From contig JAHIND010000008.1 in NCBI GenBank assembly GCA_018896025.1, positions 434,001 through 498,000 of the forward strand: DNA of 64,000 bases, in the 5' to 3' direction. The translations under genes were made by a program, and so were the position numbers. The notes under the pieces were generated by a model. It saw nothing but the letters and a program-made list of their open reading frames with translations, searched no databases and was not told where the DNA came from. Positions 32,913 through 41,346 of the stretch are shown here, one piece after another. Each line of letters begins with the position of its first letter. The stretch's first letter is position 1. The DNA is from Pseudomonadota bacterium (GTDB lineage Bacteria; Desulfobacterota; Desulfarculia; Desulfarculales; Desulfarculaceae).

Positions 32913-33613
32913 TGTTTCTCAAAGTAGAAGATATAGACACCTACTACGACGCCACCCACATCCTTTTCAGGGTGAGCCTGGAGGTGGCCGAGGGTGAGAC
33001 GGTCAGCGTGCTGGGCCGCAACGGCGTGGGCAAAACCACCTTGCTCAGGAGCATCATCGGCCTGACTCCGCCGCGCAAGGGAAAGATCTATTTCCAGGAC
33101 CGCAAGATAAACGGCCGCCAGCCGTTTCAGATAGCCCGCCATGGCGTGGGTTTCGTTCCCGAGGACCGCGACATCTTCCCCAACCTCTCGGTAAAGGAAA
33201 ACCTGGAGATGGGGGTCCAAAAAAACAGCGGCCGCAGCGGATGGGACCTGGACAAGATATACACCTTGTTTCCTATACTCAAGGAGCGGCGCAACCAGTG
33301 GGGTGGGACCCTTTCCGGCGGGGAGCAGCAGATGCTCACCATCGCCAGGACCCTGATGGGCAACCCCAGACTGCTGCTGCTGGACGAGCTGTCCGAGGGG
33401 CTGGCCCCCTTGGTGGTGCGTGCCATCAAGGAGCAGATACTGCTCATTCAAAAAGAGGGGGTGACCATACTCATCTCCGAGCAGGATTCTTCTTTTGTGC
33501 TCGACGTGTCCAGCCGATCCTATATTTTGGAAAAGGGCCACGTGTGCTGGCATGGCCCGTCCCAGGAGCTGCGGGACGACTCCACGATTCTGGACCGCTA
33601 CCTGGGAGTGTGA
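32912..33613 (+). CDS. livF: Liv-type ABC transporter ATP-binding protein (LivF family), second system
   Basis: A 233-residue ATPase starting at GTG (MFLKVEDIDTYYDATHIL). Walker A is GRNGVGKTTLLRSI, the signature LSGGEQQMLTIARTL and Walker B LLLLDELSEGLAP, where DEP is replaced by DEL; the catalytic Glu is kept. It completes the transporter; the alcohol dehydrogenase gene follows after 80 nt. Confidence 0.92.
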   Translation: MFLKVEDIDTYYDATHILFRVSLEVAEGETVSVLGRNGVGKTTLLRSIIGLTPPRKGKIYFQDRKINGRQPFQIARHGVGFVPEDRDIFPNLSVKENLEMGVQKNSGRSGWDLDKIYTLFPILKERRNQWGGTLSGGEQQMLTIARTLMGNPRLLLLDELSEGLAPLVVRAIKEQILLIQKEGVTILISEQDSSFVLDVSSRSYILEKGHVCWHGPSQELRDDSTILDRYLGV

Positions 33614-33693
33614 GAACCGGCATCAGACGTATTGCAATGGGGTAGATTTCAACGGGGTCGAATAGAGGCCCAGGGAGAGGGGATTCAGCTATC

Positions 33694-34797
33694 ATGAAAA
33701 CGACCGGCGCGGTTTTATACGAATACAACACCCCCCTGGTGATTGAGGAACTGGAACTTGATCCGCCCCAAAAGGGCGAAGTATTGGTGGAGATGAAGGC
33801 GGCCGGGATCTGCCACAGCGACCTGTCGGTGATCACCGGCGTGTTCTCCATGCCTCCCTTGCCTTGCATCCCCGGCCATGAGGGCGCGGGCATCGTGCGC
33901 GAGGTGGGGCCCGGCGTGGAAAAGGTGAAACCCGGCGATCACGTGATGATCCTCTGGGCGCCCTCCTGCGGGCATTGTTTCTACTGCCAGCACGGGCAGC
34001 CGTATATGTGCGACTTCCGCCAATTCACCCGTGGCGGCATGATGCCCGACGGCACCCACCGCCTGCGCAAGGGCGACACCAACATATTCAACATGACCGG
34101 AGTGGGCACCTTCAACCGCTTCAACGTGATCACCCAGAACTGCGTGTTGCCCATCGAAAAGGACATCCCCTTCGAGATCGCCGCCCTCACCGGTTGCGGC
34201 GTGATCACCGGGGTGGGTTCGGTGTTCAACACCGCCAAGGTCAAGCCCGGCAGCAGCGTGGTGGTCATCGGCAGCGGCGGCGTGGGCATCAACGTGATCC
34301 AAGGCGCGGTGTTGGCCGCGGCCACCAAGATCATCGCGGTGGACCTGTTGGACAACAAGCTTGAGCAGGCCAAGAAATTCGGAGCCACTCACACCATCAA
34401 TCCCAACAAGGAAAACGTGGCGGAGAAGGTGATCGAACTCACCGACGGCAGGGGTGCGGATTACGCCTTTGACGTGGTGGGCAGCCCGCAGCTGGTGTCC
34501 CTGGGCGTCGACGTCATCCGGCGCGGCGGCAAGGTGATCATGGTGGGTATGGGCCCGGCGGATCAGAAGCTGGACCTCGCCCTTACCCCCCTGCTGGTCA
34601 TGGAAAAATCCTTGCTGGCCTGCTACTACGGCTCCAGCGACATGTGCACCGACCTGAAGATGCTCCTGGACCTTTACAAAATCGGCCGTTTGGACCTGGA
34701 TGCCTTGATCAGCGCCCGCTATAGCCTGGAAAACATCAACCAGGGATTCGCCGACCTGGTGGCCGGCAAGAACCTGCGCGGCGTGGTGAACATGTGA
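33694..34797 (+). CDS. Zinc-dependent alcohol dehydrogenase, paralogue 1
   Basis: A 367-residue medium-chain dehydrogenase. Catalytic-zinc residues are in AAGICHSDLS and PGHEGAG with the third Cys in LTGCGVITG; the structural-zinc cluster is CGHCFYCQHGQPYMC; the NAD-binding motif is VVIGSGGVGINVIQGA. The family oxidises primary or aromatic alcohols, or reduces aldehydes. It is the last gene of the second Liv operon, which suggests that the imported solute or its product is an alcohol or aldehyde. A close paralogue at 60918 likewise sits next to a transporter. Confidence 0.92.
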   Translation: MKTTGAVLYEYNTPLVIEELELDPPQKGEVLVEMKAAGICHSDLSVITGVFSMPPLPCIPGHEGAGIVREVGPGVEKVKPGDHVMILWAPSCGHCFYCQHGQPYMCDFRQFTRGGMMPDGTHRLRKGDTNIFNMTGVGTFNRFNVITQNCVLPIEKDIPFEIAALTGCGVITGVGSVFNTAKVKPGSSVVVIGSGGVGINVIQGAVLAAATKIIAVDLLDNKLEQAKKFGATHTINPNKENVAEKVIELTDGRGADYAFDVVGSPQLVSLGVDVIRRGGKVIMVGMGPADQKLDLALTPLLVMEKSLLACYYGSSDMCTDLKMLLDLYKIGRLDLDALISARYSLENINQGFADLVAGKNLRGVVNM

Positions 34798-34952
34798 CCA
34801 TGACTTTAACTTCGGAACATTCAGTCCCAAGTGATGGATGAACATCGGCTGCTTAAAAATTAGGGGGGGCGCGTTCCCCGCCCCGGTACGAATCCTCAAG
34901 CTGGTTGGAGGGTTGAACTGATCGGGTTTTTTATGCGGGGGCGCAATAAATA

Positions 34953-34984
34953 GAACCCCAGCCTTCTTCGGAGGGCTGGGGTTC
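34953..34984 (+). terminator. Hairpin after the alcohol dehydrogenase gene
   Basis: An 11-bp stem GAACCCCAGCC/GGCTGGGGTTC with a 10-nt loop, 155 nt after the stop. The T-run is weak (ACCTTTAG), so termination is likely but not certain. It occupies the 305-nt gap 34798-35102, which otherwise shows no gene. Confidence 0.55.
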
Positions 34985-35102
34985 ACCTTTAGCCGGGTCG
35001 CGCCGGCGGGCCAGGCTGGACAGGAAACATTTGGTGGGTTATATAACGGCAAGGTAGGGAAATATTTCCAATAATTCAGCGGCGGGGGAAAACGGCCAGA
35101 CC

Positions 35103-35819
35103 ATGCCCACGGAAAGTAAAACCACAAACAAAAGAGGGGCATCCCGCAAAGGGGTGGCCATCGAGGAGGCCTACCAGCGCATCAAGGAGATGCTCTATCT
35201 CAACCAACTGGCTCCTGGGCAAAAAATCCACTACGAGGACATGTCGCGGCGGCTGAACATTTCGGTCACCCCGGTGATCCAGGCGCTCAACCGGCTGGAG
35301 GCCTCGGGCCTGGTGGAGTACGTGCCCAACAAGGGCTACTTCCTGGGCGAGATAAACGAGCAGGAGGCTAAGGAGCTTTACGAGGCCCGCGAGGCCCTGG
35401 AGCTTTACCTCATACCCAAGGTGGTGGAGAAGATAACCGCCAAGAAGCTGGACGAGGTCCGCAAGACCTTCGCCCGCCAGAGGGTGGGGGAGAGCGCCCA
35501 GGCCCGGCGGGAGTTCATCCTGGTGGACGCCGAGTTCCACCTGCGCATCGCCAGGATTTCGGGCAACGAGGTGATCTGCCGTTTGCTCAAGGAAGTCTTC
35601 GAGAAAATCTTCCTAAAATACCGGCCAGAATACCTGCACAGCGACACCTTCAAGGGTATTTACCGGGAGCACAAGGAGCTTCTGGACGCGCTACGCCAGA
35701 AGGACGTGGAACTGGCCGTGGAGACCACCCGCGCCCATCTGGCGTCCGGAGCCAAAAGAATTATTCAAAGCCTGCGCGCCCAGTCTGACAGTGAATCAAT
35801 GCTGGGTGTGGACCTGTAG
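35103..35819 (+). CDS. GntR family regulator with FCD domain, paralogue 2
   Basis: A 238-residue regulator. The winged helix is GQKIHYEDMSRRLNISVTPV with IQALNRLEASGLVEYVPNKG; FCD motifs are DAEFHLRIA, YREHKELLDAL and RAHLASGA. It is very similar to the GntR proteins at 27502 and 48793 across the DNA-binding half. It is convergent with the nitronate monooxygenase-like gene and downstream of the second Liv operon, so either could be its target. Confidence 0.9.
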   Translation: MPTESKTTNKRGASRKGVAIEEAYQRIKEMLYLNQLAPGQKIHYEDMSRRLNISVTPVIQALNRLEASGLVEYVPNKGYFLGEINEQEAKELYEAREALELYLIPKVVEKITAKKLDEVRKTFARQRVGESAQARREFILVDAEFHLRIARISGNEVICRLLKEVFEKIFLKYRPEYLHSDTFKGIYREHKELLDALRQKDVELAVETTRAHLASGAKRIIQSLRAQSDSESMLGVDL

Positions 35820-35844
35820 CCCCCCGCCTCGGCCCAAAGGAACC

Positions 35845-36807
35845 TCAGTCTTGGGCCAAGCCTTTGATCACTTCCTGCGCTTCGGCCACGATCCGGCCGA
35901 TCAACTCGGCCACGCTGGGAAGGTCGCCGCAGCGCTCCACCACTTGGCCCGCGTAATACAGGCCCTTTTCCTTGCCCCCGTCGGCCCAGCCCTGCCGGGC
36001 CAATTGACCGGAGATATACGGGGCCAAGGTTTCCAGCCCGGCGCCTTCTTTTTCCAGGCGGTCCACTTCTTCGCTCCAGGCGGTGCGCAGCACCCGCCCG
36101 GTGTTTTTGAGCGAGCCCATGATGAGCATGGTGTCGGCGGCGGTGGAGGTCAGATAGAATTTCTTGAGGTCCGGGTGGCCGGGGCATTCCTTGGTCAGGA
36201 TGAAGCGGGTGCCCATGTTGACGCACTGGGCGCCCAGGGCCAGCCCCGCGGCCAGGGTGCGGCCGTCGCAGAATCCGCCGCCGCCGATCACCGGGCGGTC
36301 CACCGCGCCGACCACCTGGGGGATCAGCACGATGGAGCCCAGGCCCGCCTCGCCGGGATGGCCGCCGCACTCCACGCCCACCACGGAGATGGCGTCCACC
36401 CCCAGGCTCTGGGCCTTGAGGGCGTCGCGGATGCGGGCGCATTTGTGGATGTGGAACAGGCCCGCCTCCTTGATCTGGGCGCGGTAGGGCTCCGGGCTTT
36501 GGCCCGCGGTCTCCAAAATGCCCACCCCGCTTTCAGCCACGGCGGCGATGAGCTTGCCGATGTCGTTGGCCGACAGGCTGGGGAAAAGGGAGACGTTGAC
36601 CCCGAAGGGGCGGCTGGTGATGGCGCGGGTCTTGGCTATCTCTTCGCTGAGGGCCGCCGGGTCGGGGTTGATGGCCGAGGCGATGCAGGCCAAGGCCCCG
36701 GCCTCGGCCACCGGCCCCACCAACTCGGCCCGGGACAGCCACTGCATGGTGCCGCACTGGATGGGATGTTTGATCCCCAGGCGCTTGGTCAGTTCGGTCG
36801 CTATCAT
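35845..36807 (-). CDS. Nitronate monooxygenase family flavoprotein (NMO/2-nitropropane dioxygenase fold)
   Basis: A 320-residue TIM-barrel FMN protein. It starts TELTKRLGIKHPIQCGTMQW, and has GVECGGHPGEAGLGS near the middle, FMN-phosphate loop VIGGGGFCDGRTLAAGLALG and GTRFILTKECPGHPDLKKF. Family members oxidise nitronates, but relatives such as enoyl reductases (FabK) share the fold. In an anaerobe with TRAP and acyl-CoA genes, an enoyl-CoA reductase-like role is as likely as nitronate oxidation. The start is ATG 36807 after GGAAG; the track's 36822 is a TTG. It is the last gene of the TRAP operon. Confidence 0.85.
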   Translation of the reverse strand: MIATELTKRLGIKHPIQCGTMQWLSRAELVGPVAEAGALACIASAINPDPAALSEEIAKTRAITSRPFGVNVSLFPSLSANDIGKLIAAVAESGVGILETAGQSPEPYRAQIKEAGLFHIHKCARIRDALKAQSLGVDAISVVGVECGGHPGEAGLGSIVLIPQVVGAVDRPVIGGGGFCDGRTLAAGLALGAQCVNMGTRFILTKECPGHPDLKKFYLTSTAADTMLIMGSLKNTGRVLRTAWSEEVDRLEKEGAGLETLAPYISGQLARQGWADGGKEKGLYYAGQVVERCGDLPSVAELIGRIVAEAQEVIKGLAQD

Positions 36808-36852
36808 AAAAATTTCTTCCAACCTAATTATTGATGGGGCAGAACTAAAACA

Positions 36853-38796
36853 TTAACCCGCGTTCTGCGGCGTATGCAGAGTGCGGTCCAGTTTAAATGG
36901 CCCGTATTTGGCCAAGATGTAAAGAACAATCAACAGGCCCAAGCCCGCGAGGTCGGTGGGCAGGTGGGGGAACAGGAACAGGAAGGCCGTGCAGAAAATC
37001 AGGCCCCTGTACACCCAGGGCAGCTTGCCAAACCAGTAGAGATGCCCTTCCAGGCTTCCGGCCAAGAGGACGCATCCGATCAAGGATGAGATGATCGTGG
37101 GAACCACTTCGCCCGGCGTGCCGTCCATGATCATGGCCGGGTTGAGCACGAACAAAAAGGGCACGATGTACTTGGCCGAGCCCAGGCGCATGGACAGGAA
37201 GCCCGTCTTCATGGGGTCGGAACCGGCTATGGCCGCGGCAGTGATGGCGCCCAAGGCCACCGGCGGGGTTATGTAGGACAGGCAGCCCCAATAGAGCACG
37301 AAAAGGTGGGCGCCCATCTCGTTGAGCCCCACGCCCACCAGGGCGGGAACCAGCACGATGGCCAGGAAGACGTAGCAGGCGGTCACGGTCATGCCGATGC
37401 CCAACACGAAGCTGGTGAGCGCACCGAAGATCAACAGCAGCGCCACATTGCCTCCGGCGTAGAGCACCAGTTCCCGGCTGAAGGAGTTGGCCACGCCGGT
37501 GCAGGACAGGGCCCCGATGATGAGCCCGACGCCCGCCAGGATGCCCGCGATCTGGGCCAGCAAACGGCCCGAGTCAACCAGGAAGCCGATGAAGCTGCGC
37601 AGATTGAGGCGAGTTTCACGGCGCAGCATGGAGCAGGTGAACAGGAAGATCATGACAAAGAAAGGCGCCCACGCCTCGGTGCGCATGTAGAAAAGTATGA
37701 ACACCAATAGGACGATGGTGCCCAGGAAGAACCAGCCTTTGCGCATGGTTTCGCCGAAGTGCGGAAGCTGATCCTTGGGCATGCCGCCCATGTTGTGGGA
37801 CACGGCGTGCAGGTCCACCTGCAACAGCAGGGTGAAGTAATACAAGAAGGCCGGGAAGAAAGCGGCCAGCATCACCACGGCGTAGGGTACGTTCAAGAAA
37901 GAGGCGATCAAAAATCCCGCCGCGCCCATCACCGGAGGCATGATGGAGCCGCCCGTGGACGAGCAGGCCTCCACCGAGGCGGCCCACACTGGGCTGTACC
38001 CGGTTTTTTTCATGGCCGGGATGGTCATGGCGCCGGTAGTGACCACGTTGGAGATGACGCTGCCGCTTAGGCTGGCCATGAAGGCGCTGGAGATGACCGA
38101 CACCTTGGCCGCGCCACCCCGGCTATGCCCCATCAGGGACATGGCGAAGTCCATGAAGAACTTGCCCCCGCCGGTGGAGACCAGGGCCACCCCGAAGATG
38201 ATGAAACCGATGAGCAGGTTGCCCACCACCCGGGTGGGGATGCCGATGATGCTCTCCACGCCCATGGCGTGGTAACGCACGGTTTCCATTAGGCTCAGCT
38301 CGTTGCCCCAGAGGAAGCCGGGCATGTATCCGGCGAACAGGGGATAGACCGAAAAGCCAAGGCATATCCAGAACAGGGATCCGCCGCCGGCGCGCCGCAC
38401 CCCCTCCAGGGCCAGCAGGCAAAGCAGGCCGCCGGCCAAGGTGGGCAGGCTGGGGGCGGCGAATTCCCATCCCTTGGTCAGGATGTTGTAGGCGTTTGCC
38501 CCCAGGTACAAGTTTACGGCTACGCACAGGAAGAACAGGCCCCAATCGTACCACATGACCTTGACGTTGCCCGCCTTGCTGCCTGGGAAGAGCAAGAACA
38601 CCAGGGATAGGTAGGTGGCCAAGATGTAGTAGTAGTAGGCGTTGCCTATGGGCATGAATCCGCCGATCTTCAGGTGGAAGATCTGGTTGATGCACAACAG
38701 GGTGCCCAGCACGGACAGGACGGCGGCCAAAATGTAAACCACCTTGGAGGACCTGACCCGCATCGGTTTAATGCTTTCTCGCGGCATGTCGGACAT
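36853..38796 (-). CDS. TRAP transporter fused permease (4TM/12TM, TAXI type)
   Basis: A 647-residue membrane protein combining the small and large TRAP permeases. About four segments in the first 200 residues (KVVYILAAVLSVLGTLLC onward) match the DctQ-like part, and twelve or more in the rest match the DctM-like part, with SSTGGSIMPPVMGAAGFLIA and YVFLAIVLVPALVGVGLNEM. These fused permeases work with TAXI binding proteins and use ion gradients, not ATP. Partner is encoded just upstream at 38906. Confidence 0.92.
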   Translation of the reverse strand: MSDMPRESIKPMRVRSSKVVYILAAVLSVLGTLLCINQIFHLKIGGFMPIGNAYYYYILATYLSLVFLLFPGSKAGNVKVMWYDWGLFFLCVAVNLYLGANAYNILTKGWEFAAPSLPTLAGGLLCLLALEGVRRAGGGSLFWICLGFSVYPLFAGYMPGFLWGNELSLMETVRYHAMGVESIIGIPTRVVGNLLIGFIIFGVALVSTGGGKFFMDFAMSLMGHSRGGAAKVSVISSAFMASLSGSVISNVVTTGAMTIPAMKKTGYSPVWAASVEACSSTGGSIMPPVMGAAGFLIASFLNVPYAVVMLAAFFPAFLYYFTLLLQVDLHAVSHNMGGMPKDQLPHFGETMRKGWFFLGTIVLLVFILFYMRTEAWAPFFVMIFLFTCSMLRRETRLNLRSFIGFLVDSGRLLAQIAGILAGVGLIIGALSCTGVANSFSRELVLYAGGNVALLLIFGALTSFVLGIGMTVTACYVFLAIVLVPALVGVGLNEMGAHLFVLYWGCLSYITPPVALGAITAAAIAGSDPMKTGFLSMRLGSAKYIVPFLFVLNPAMIMDGTPGEVVPTIISSLIGCVLLAGSLEGHLYWFGKLPWVYRGLIFCTAFLFLFPHLPTDLAGLGLLIVLYILAKYGPFKLDRTLHTPQNAG

Positions 38797-38859
38797 GATT
38801 TTTACCCTAGTAAATCTTAATTTGATGCGCCGTATTCACCTGGGAAGTCGCGTTAAACA

Positions 38860-38895
38860 GGTTTGGCCGACGCCGTCGCGGGCGTCGGCCAAACC
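38860..38895 (-). terminator. Strong intercistronic hairpin after the TAXI binding-protein gene
   Basis: A perfect 15-bp stem GGTTTGGCCGACGCC/GGCGTCGGCCAAACC with a 6-nt loop, 10 nt downstream of the binding-protein stop and before the permease gene. No T-run in the leftward direction, so a stabilising or attenuating hairpin is likely. Confidence 0.75.
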
Positions 38896-38905
38896 AGCGT
38901 CATGT

Positions 38906-40060
38906 CTAGTCGGCCAAGGCCTGAGTCCGAATCTTGAGCCAGAACTCCTCGAAAGCCTTTTCCTTGATCTTCTTGGCCGTCTTTTCCTCCAGGGCCTTTT
39001 CCCAGGCGGCCTGAAGCTTCTTCATGTGAGCCACGCGCGCGTCGTTCCAGGCCTGGGCCTCGGCGGTCCACACGCCCTTTTCCTTCAGGTAGCGGATGGC
39101 GCCCTCGTGGAAGGGGGCGTCCGCCGGGGGGTTGCCGGATTTCTTGAGGGTCCACAAAGGCATGACCTTGTGGGCGTCCTTGTACAGGTCAAAGCTTTCG
39201 TCCATGGCCTTGGCCATGTTGTAGACCCAGTTGGGGTCCTTGTCGGCGTACACGGTGATCATGGGGTAGCGGTACTCAGCCAGCCAAACCGGCTTTTCCG
39301 GGGAGATGCCCGCGCCGATGGTCTCCTGGGCGGGGGCCAGGAAGGGGGCCACCTTGGTCATGCGCTTCCAGGCGGCCTTGTCGTTGGGGTCGAAGGGAAT
39401 CCAGTAAAGGCCGCGGGACGAAGTCTCCAGCTCGTACATGATGGAGGCCGAGGTGACGGTCACCGAAGCGTCGGTCTTGCCCTCGATGAGAGCCTTAAGG
39501 GAGGAAGCGTAGCTGGGGAATTCCACCTTCTTAACGTCCTTCCAGGTCAGGCCGGCGAAGGCCAGGAAGGCGTCCATCTTGACGTTGAGGGTGGGGGCGC
39601 CGGGTACATAGGAAACCCGTTTGCCCTTGAGGTCCTTGAATGACTTAATGCCCGAGTCCTTGGTGGTGGCCAGGGCGATGGTGGCCGGATGGGCCAGGAT
39701 CACCCTGAGATCCTGAGGACCCCACTGCACGGTGGCGAAGTCATAGAGGCCCTCCGCCGCGAAGTACACCTCGTTGGCCAGGAAGCCGCAGGCCACCCGG
39801 TTGGCGGTCAGGGGCATCAAACGGCCGATGGAGGTGCCCGAGGGCAGCAGGCGGATGCGCATGCCGAACTTCTTGCCAAAGGCGTCGGCGATGGCCGAGG
39901 CCTGCATGTAGCCCGAAGAGCCTACGTCGTAGCAGCTCCACACCATGGTTTTGGGCATAGCCAACTTGTCGCTCGCCCATGCACCCGGCGCGGCGGCCAA
40001 GGCCAGCACCAAGAACGCGCCCAAAAGCAAAATAATTTTCTTTTTGACTAAGTTTCTCAT
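38906..40060 (-). CDS. TAXI family TRAP transporter solute-binding protein
   Basis: A 384-residue periplasmic protein with signal peptide MRNLVKKKIILLLGAFLVLA...AWA and then SDKLAMPKTMVWSCYDVGSS. The TAXI features are YMQASAIADAFGKKFGMRIR, LLPSGTSIGRLMPLTANRVA and FKDLKGKRVSYVPGAPTLN. I start at ATG 40060 (after CAGGAGGG), 71 residues inside the track's frame. It delivers an unknown solute to the fused permease. Transcribed leftward; the IclR gene lies upstream on the same strand. Confidence 0.92.
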   Translation of the reverse strand: MRNLVKKKIILLLGAFLVLALAAAPGAWASDKLAMPKTMVWSCYDVGSSGYMQASAIADAFGKKFGMRIRLLPSGTSIGRLMPLTANRVACGFLANEVYFAAEGLYDFATVQWGPQDLRVILAHPATIALATTKDSGIKSFKDLKGKRVSYVPGAPTLNVKMDAFLAFAGLTWKDVKKVEFPSYASSLKALIEGKTDASVTVTSASIMYELETSSRGLYWIPFDPNDKAAWKRMTKVAPFLAPAQETIGAGISPEKPVWLAEYRYPMITVYADKDPNWVYNMAKAMDESFDLYKDAHKVMPLWTLKKSGNPPADAPFHEGAIRYLKEKGVWTAEAQAWNDARVAHMKKLQAAWEKALEEKTAKKIKEKAFEEFWLKIRTQALAD

Positions 40061-40393
40061 GATCTTTCCCTCCTGGTTCATGAAAACAATTCCATGCACT
40101 ACCCCCGCGCCGGGATCGGCTAAGTTCTTAGGCGGAACCCGAAGCGATGGTTGAATCGAGTGGCCGGTTTGTGAGTTTAAAGTCATTTGAACAGTGAAAG
40201 CGGCATGGGCCGCGGCGCGCCTGCGGCATGGGAGACGCCCAAAATACGGCGGATTGGGCGGTCTGGGCAGCACTGGGCAGGGAGTTTAAAAGCGCGCGGC
40301 TAAAATTTGAAAAAGCAGCCTTCAAAATGTTTACCCCTTGGAGACTTAGGACAAAAGGGGGTAAAGGCCAATCAGGCGCTCAAGGTTGTTTTT
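40061..40393. other. Intergenic region between iclR-type gene and TAXI operon
   Basis: 333 nt with no gene. It holds an imperfect hairpin (TTTACCCCTT at 40330-40339 with AAGGGGGTAAA at 40355-40365) that could end the leftward IclR transcript, though the following T-run is weak, and presumably the promoter of the TAXI operon, which I could not define. Confidence 0.4.
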
Positions 40394-41182
40394 CTAAGAT
40401 GGAATTACCGGATAAGAGCCTTCGTACCCCAGACCCTGGGATATGACTTTTCCCGTTTGAAACAGTTTTTCCAAAGCCTTGTCAACGGTCTTTTGCACCG
40501 GTTTGTCGCTGGTGTTCAGGGAAAGCGCCACCGAAGCCACCACCTGACCCTCATGATTGAGCAGGGGGACCCCGATGGAATACAAATCCAAGGAAAATTC
40601 GCCGTCGGAGATGGCGTAGCCCCGCTCCCGGGTGGCTTTGAGGTCTTTGATAATTTCGCTCTTTTTGACCACCGTGTTGGGGGTAACCTTGAACAAATTC
40701 ATCTCGTCCAAGAGTTCTTTGGCCTGCTCCGTGGGTAGGGAGGACAAGAGGACTTTGCCCATGGTGGTGCAGTGGGCGGGCACCCGGGAGCCGACATAAA
40801 CCGCGAAAGGATAGTAGCGGGTGCGTTCCTTGCGGAAGATCACCAGTACCTCGCTGCCGTCCAGTACTCCCATGCTCACGCTGCGTTCCAGGCTGTTGGA
40901 AAGATCTTCCAGGTAGGGGCGGGCGATGCTGAACACACCCTCGCTGTGCAAAAACTGGAAAGCCATGCTGAGGACCTTGTTGCCCAGCATGTAGCGCTTG
41001 CCGCTCAGGATGCGCACATAGCCCAGTTCCATCAAGGTAAAGAGGAACCGCTGCACGGTGGTTTTGTTGGTTTCCAGGCGTTCGGCTATCTGGGTGAGGG
41101 ACAGAGGCTCCGGAGAACTGCCCAAGAGTTCCATGATGGCAATGGCTTTGCCTACGGATTTGATGAACTTCCTGTCGCGCAA
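40394..41182 (-). CDS. IclR family transcriptional regulator
   Basis: A 262-residue IclR protein: winged helix at about 10-70 (LSLTQIAERLETNKTTVQRF) and ligand domain with HCTTMGKVLLSSLP and GYAISDGEFSLDLYSIGVPL. The only fitting start is TTG at 41182-41180, 6 nt after GAGGT. A 15/17 copy of the 17-bp palindrome covers this ribosome site and start codon, and a second half-copy sits at the predicted transcription start, so the gene is probably repressed at this site, perhaps by its own product. It is divergent from the dehydrogenase at 41347 and upstream of the TAXI operon. Confidence 0.9.
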   Translation of the reverse strand: MRDRKFIKSVGKAIAIMELLGSSPEPLSLTQIAERLETNKTTVQRFLFTLMELGYVRILSGKRYMLGNKVLSMAFQFLHSEGVFSIARPYLEDLSNSLERSVSMGVLDGSEVLVIFRKERTRYYPFAVYVGSRVPAHCTTMGKVLLSSLPTEQAKELLDEMNLFKVTPNTVVKKSEIIKDLKATRERGYAISDGEFSLDLYSIGVPLLNHEGQVVASVALSLNTSDKPVQKTVDKALEKLFQTGKVISQGLGYEGSYPVIPS

Positions 41183-41190
41183 TGCGTTAC
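41174..41190. promoter_or_regulatory. 17-bp palindromic operator over the IclR start codon
   Basis: GTCGCGCAATGCGTTAC matches the palindrome at 15 of 17 positions and covers the ribosome site and TTG start of the IclR gene. Confidence 0.65.
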
Positions 41191-41193
41191 CTC

Positions 41194-41210
41194 GTATTGT
41201 CTTGCGTTAT
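41194..41210. promoter_or_regulatory. 17-bp palindromic operator, degenerate second copy
   Basis: GTATTGTCTTGCGTTAT matches at 12 of 17 positions, with a complete right half. Its centre is exactly 20 bp from the stronger copy, and it overlaps the predicted IclR transcription start. Confidence 0.45.
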
Positions 41211-41238
41211 TCTAAAATTTAATCTAATTTAAAGTCAA
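41209..41238 (-). promoter_or_regulatory. Predicted promoter of the IclR gene
   Basis: Leftward TTGACT (41238-41233), 18-nt spacer, TAGAAT (41214-41209). Transcription would begin near 41202, inside the tandem operator. Confidence 0.5.
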
Positions 41239-41346
41239 GTTCAATTTGGCCTCGGAAAAACTCTGTTTCACCGCTGTCCAAAATCGCCGGTCCAACGGGT
41301 CGGCGTGGGGTTGCACATAGGCAAAGATGAATTAGGAGGGACTTCA

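Noticed and set aside
33621-33640. Further weak matches to the 17-bp palindrome (also near 17027 and 49631)
   Set aside because: Only about 9 of 17 positions agree, no better than expected by chance in AT-richer gaps.
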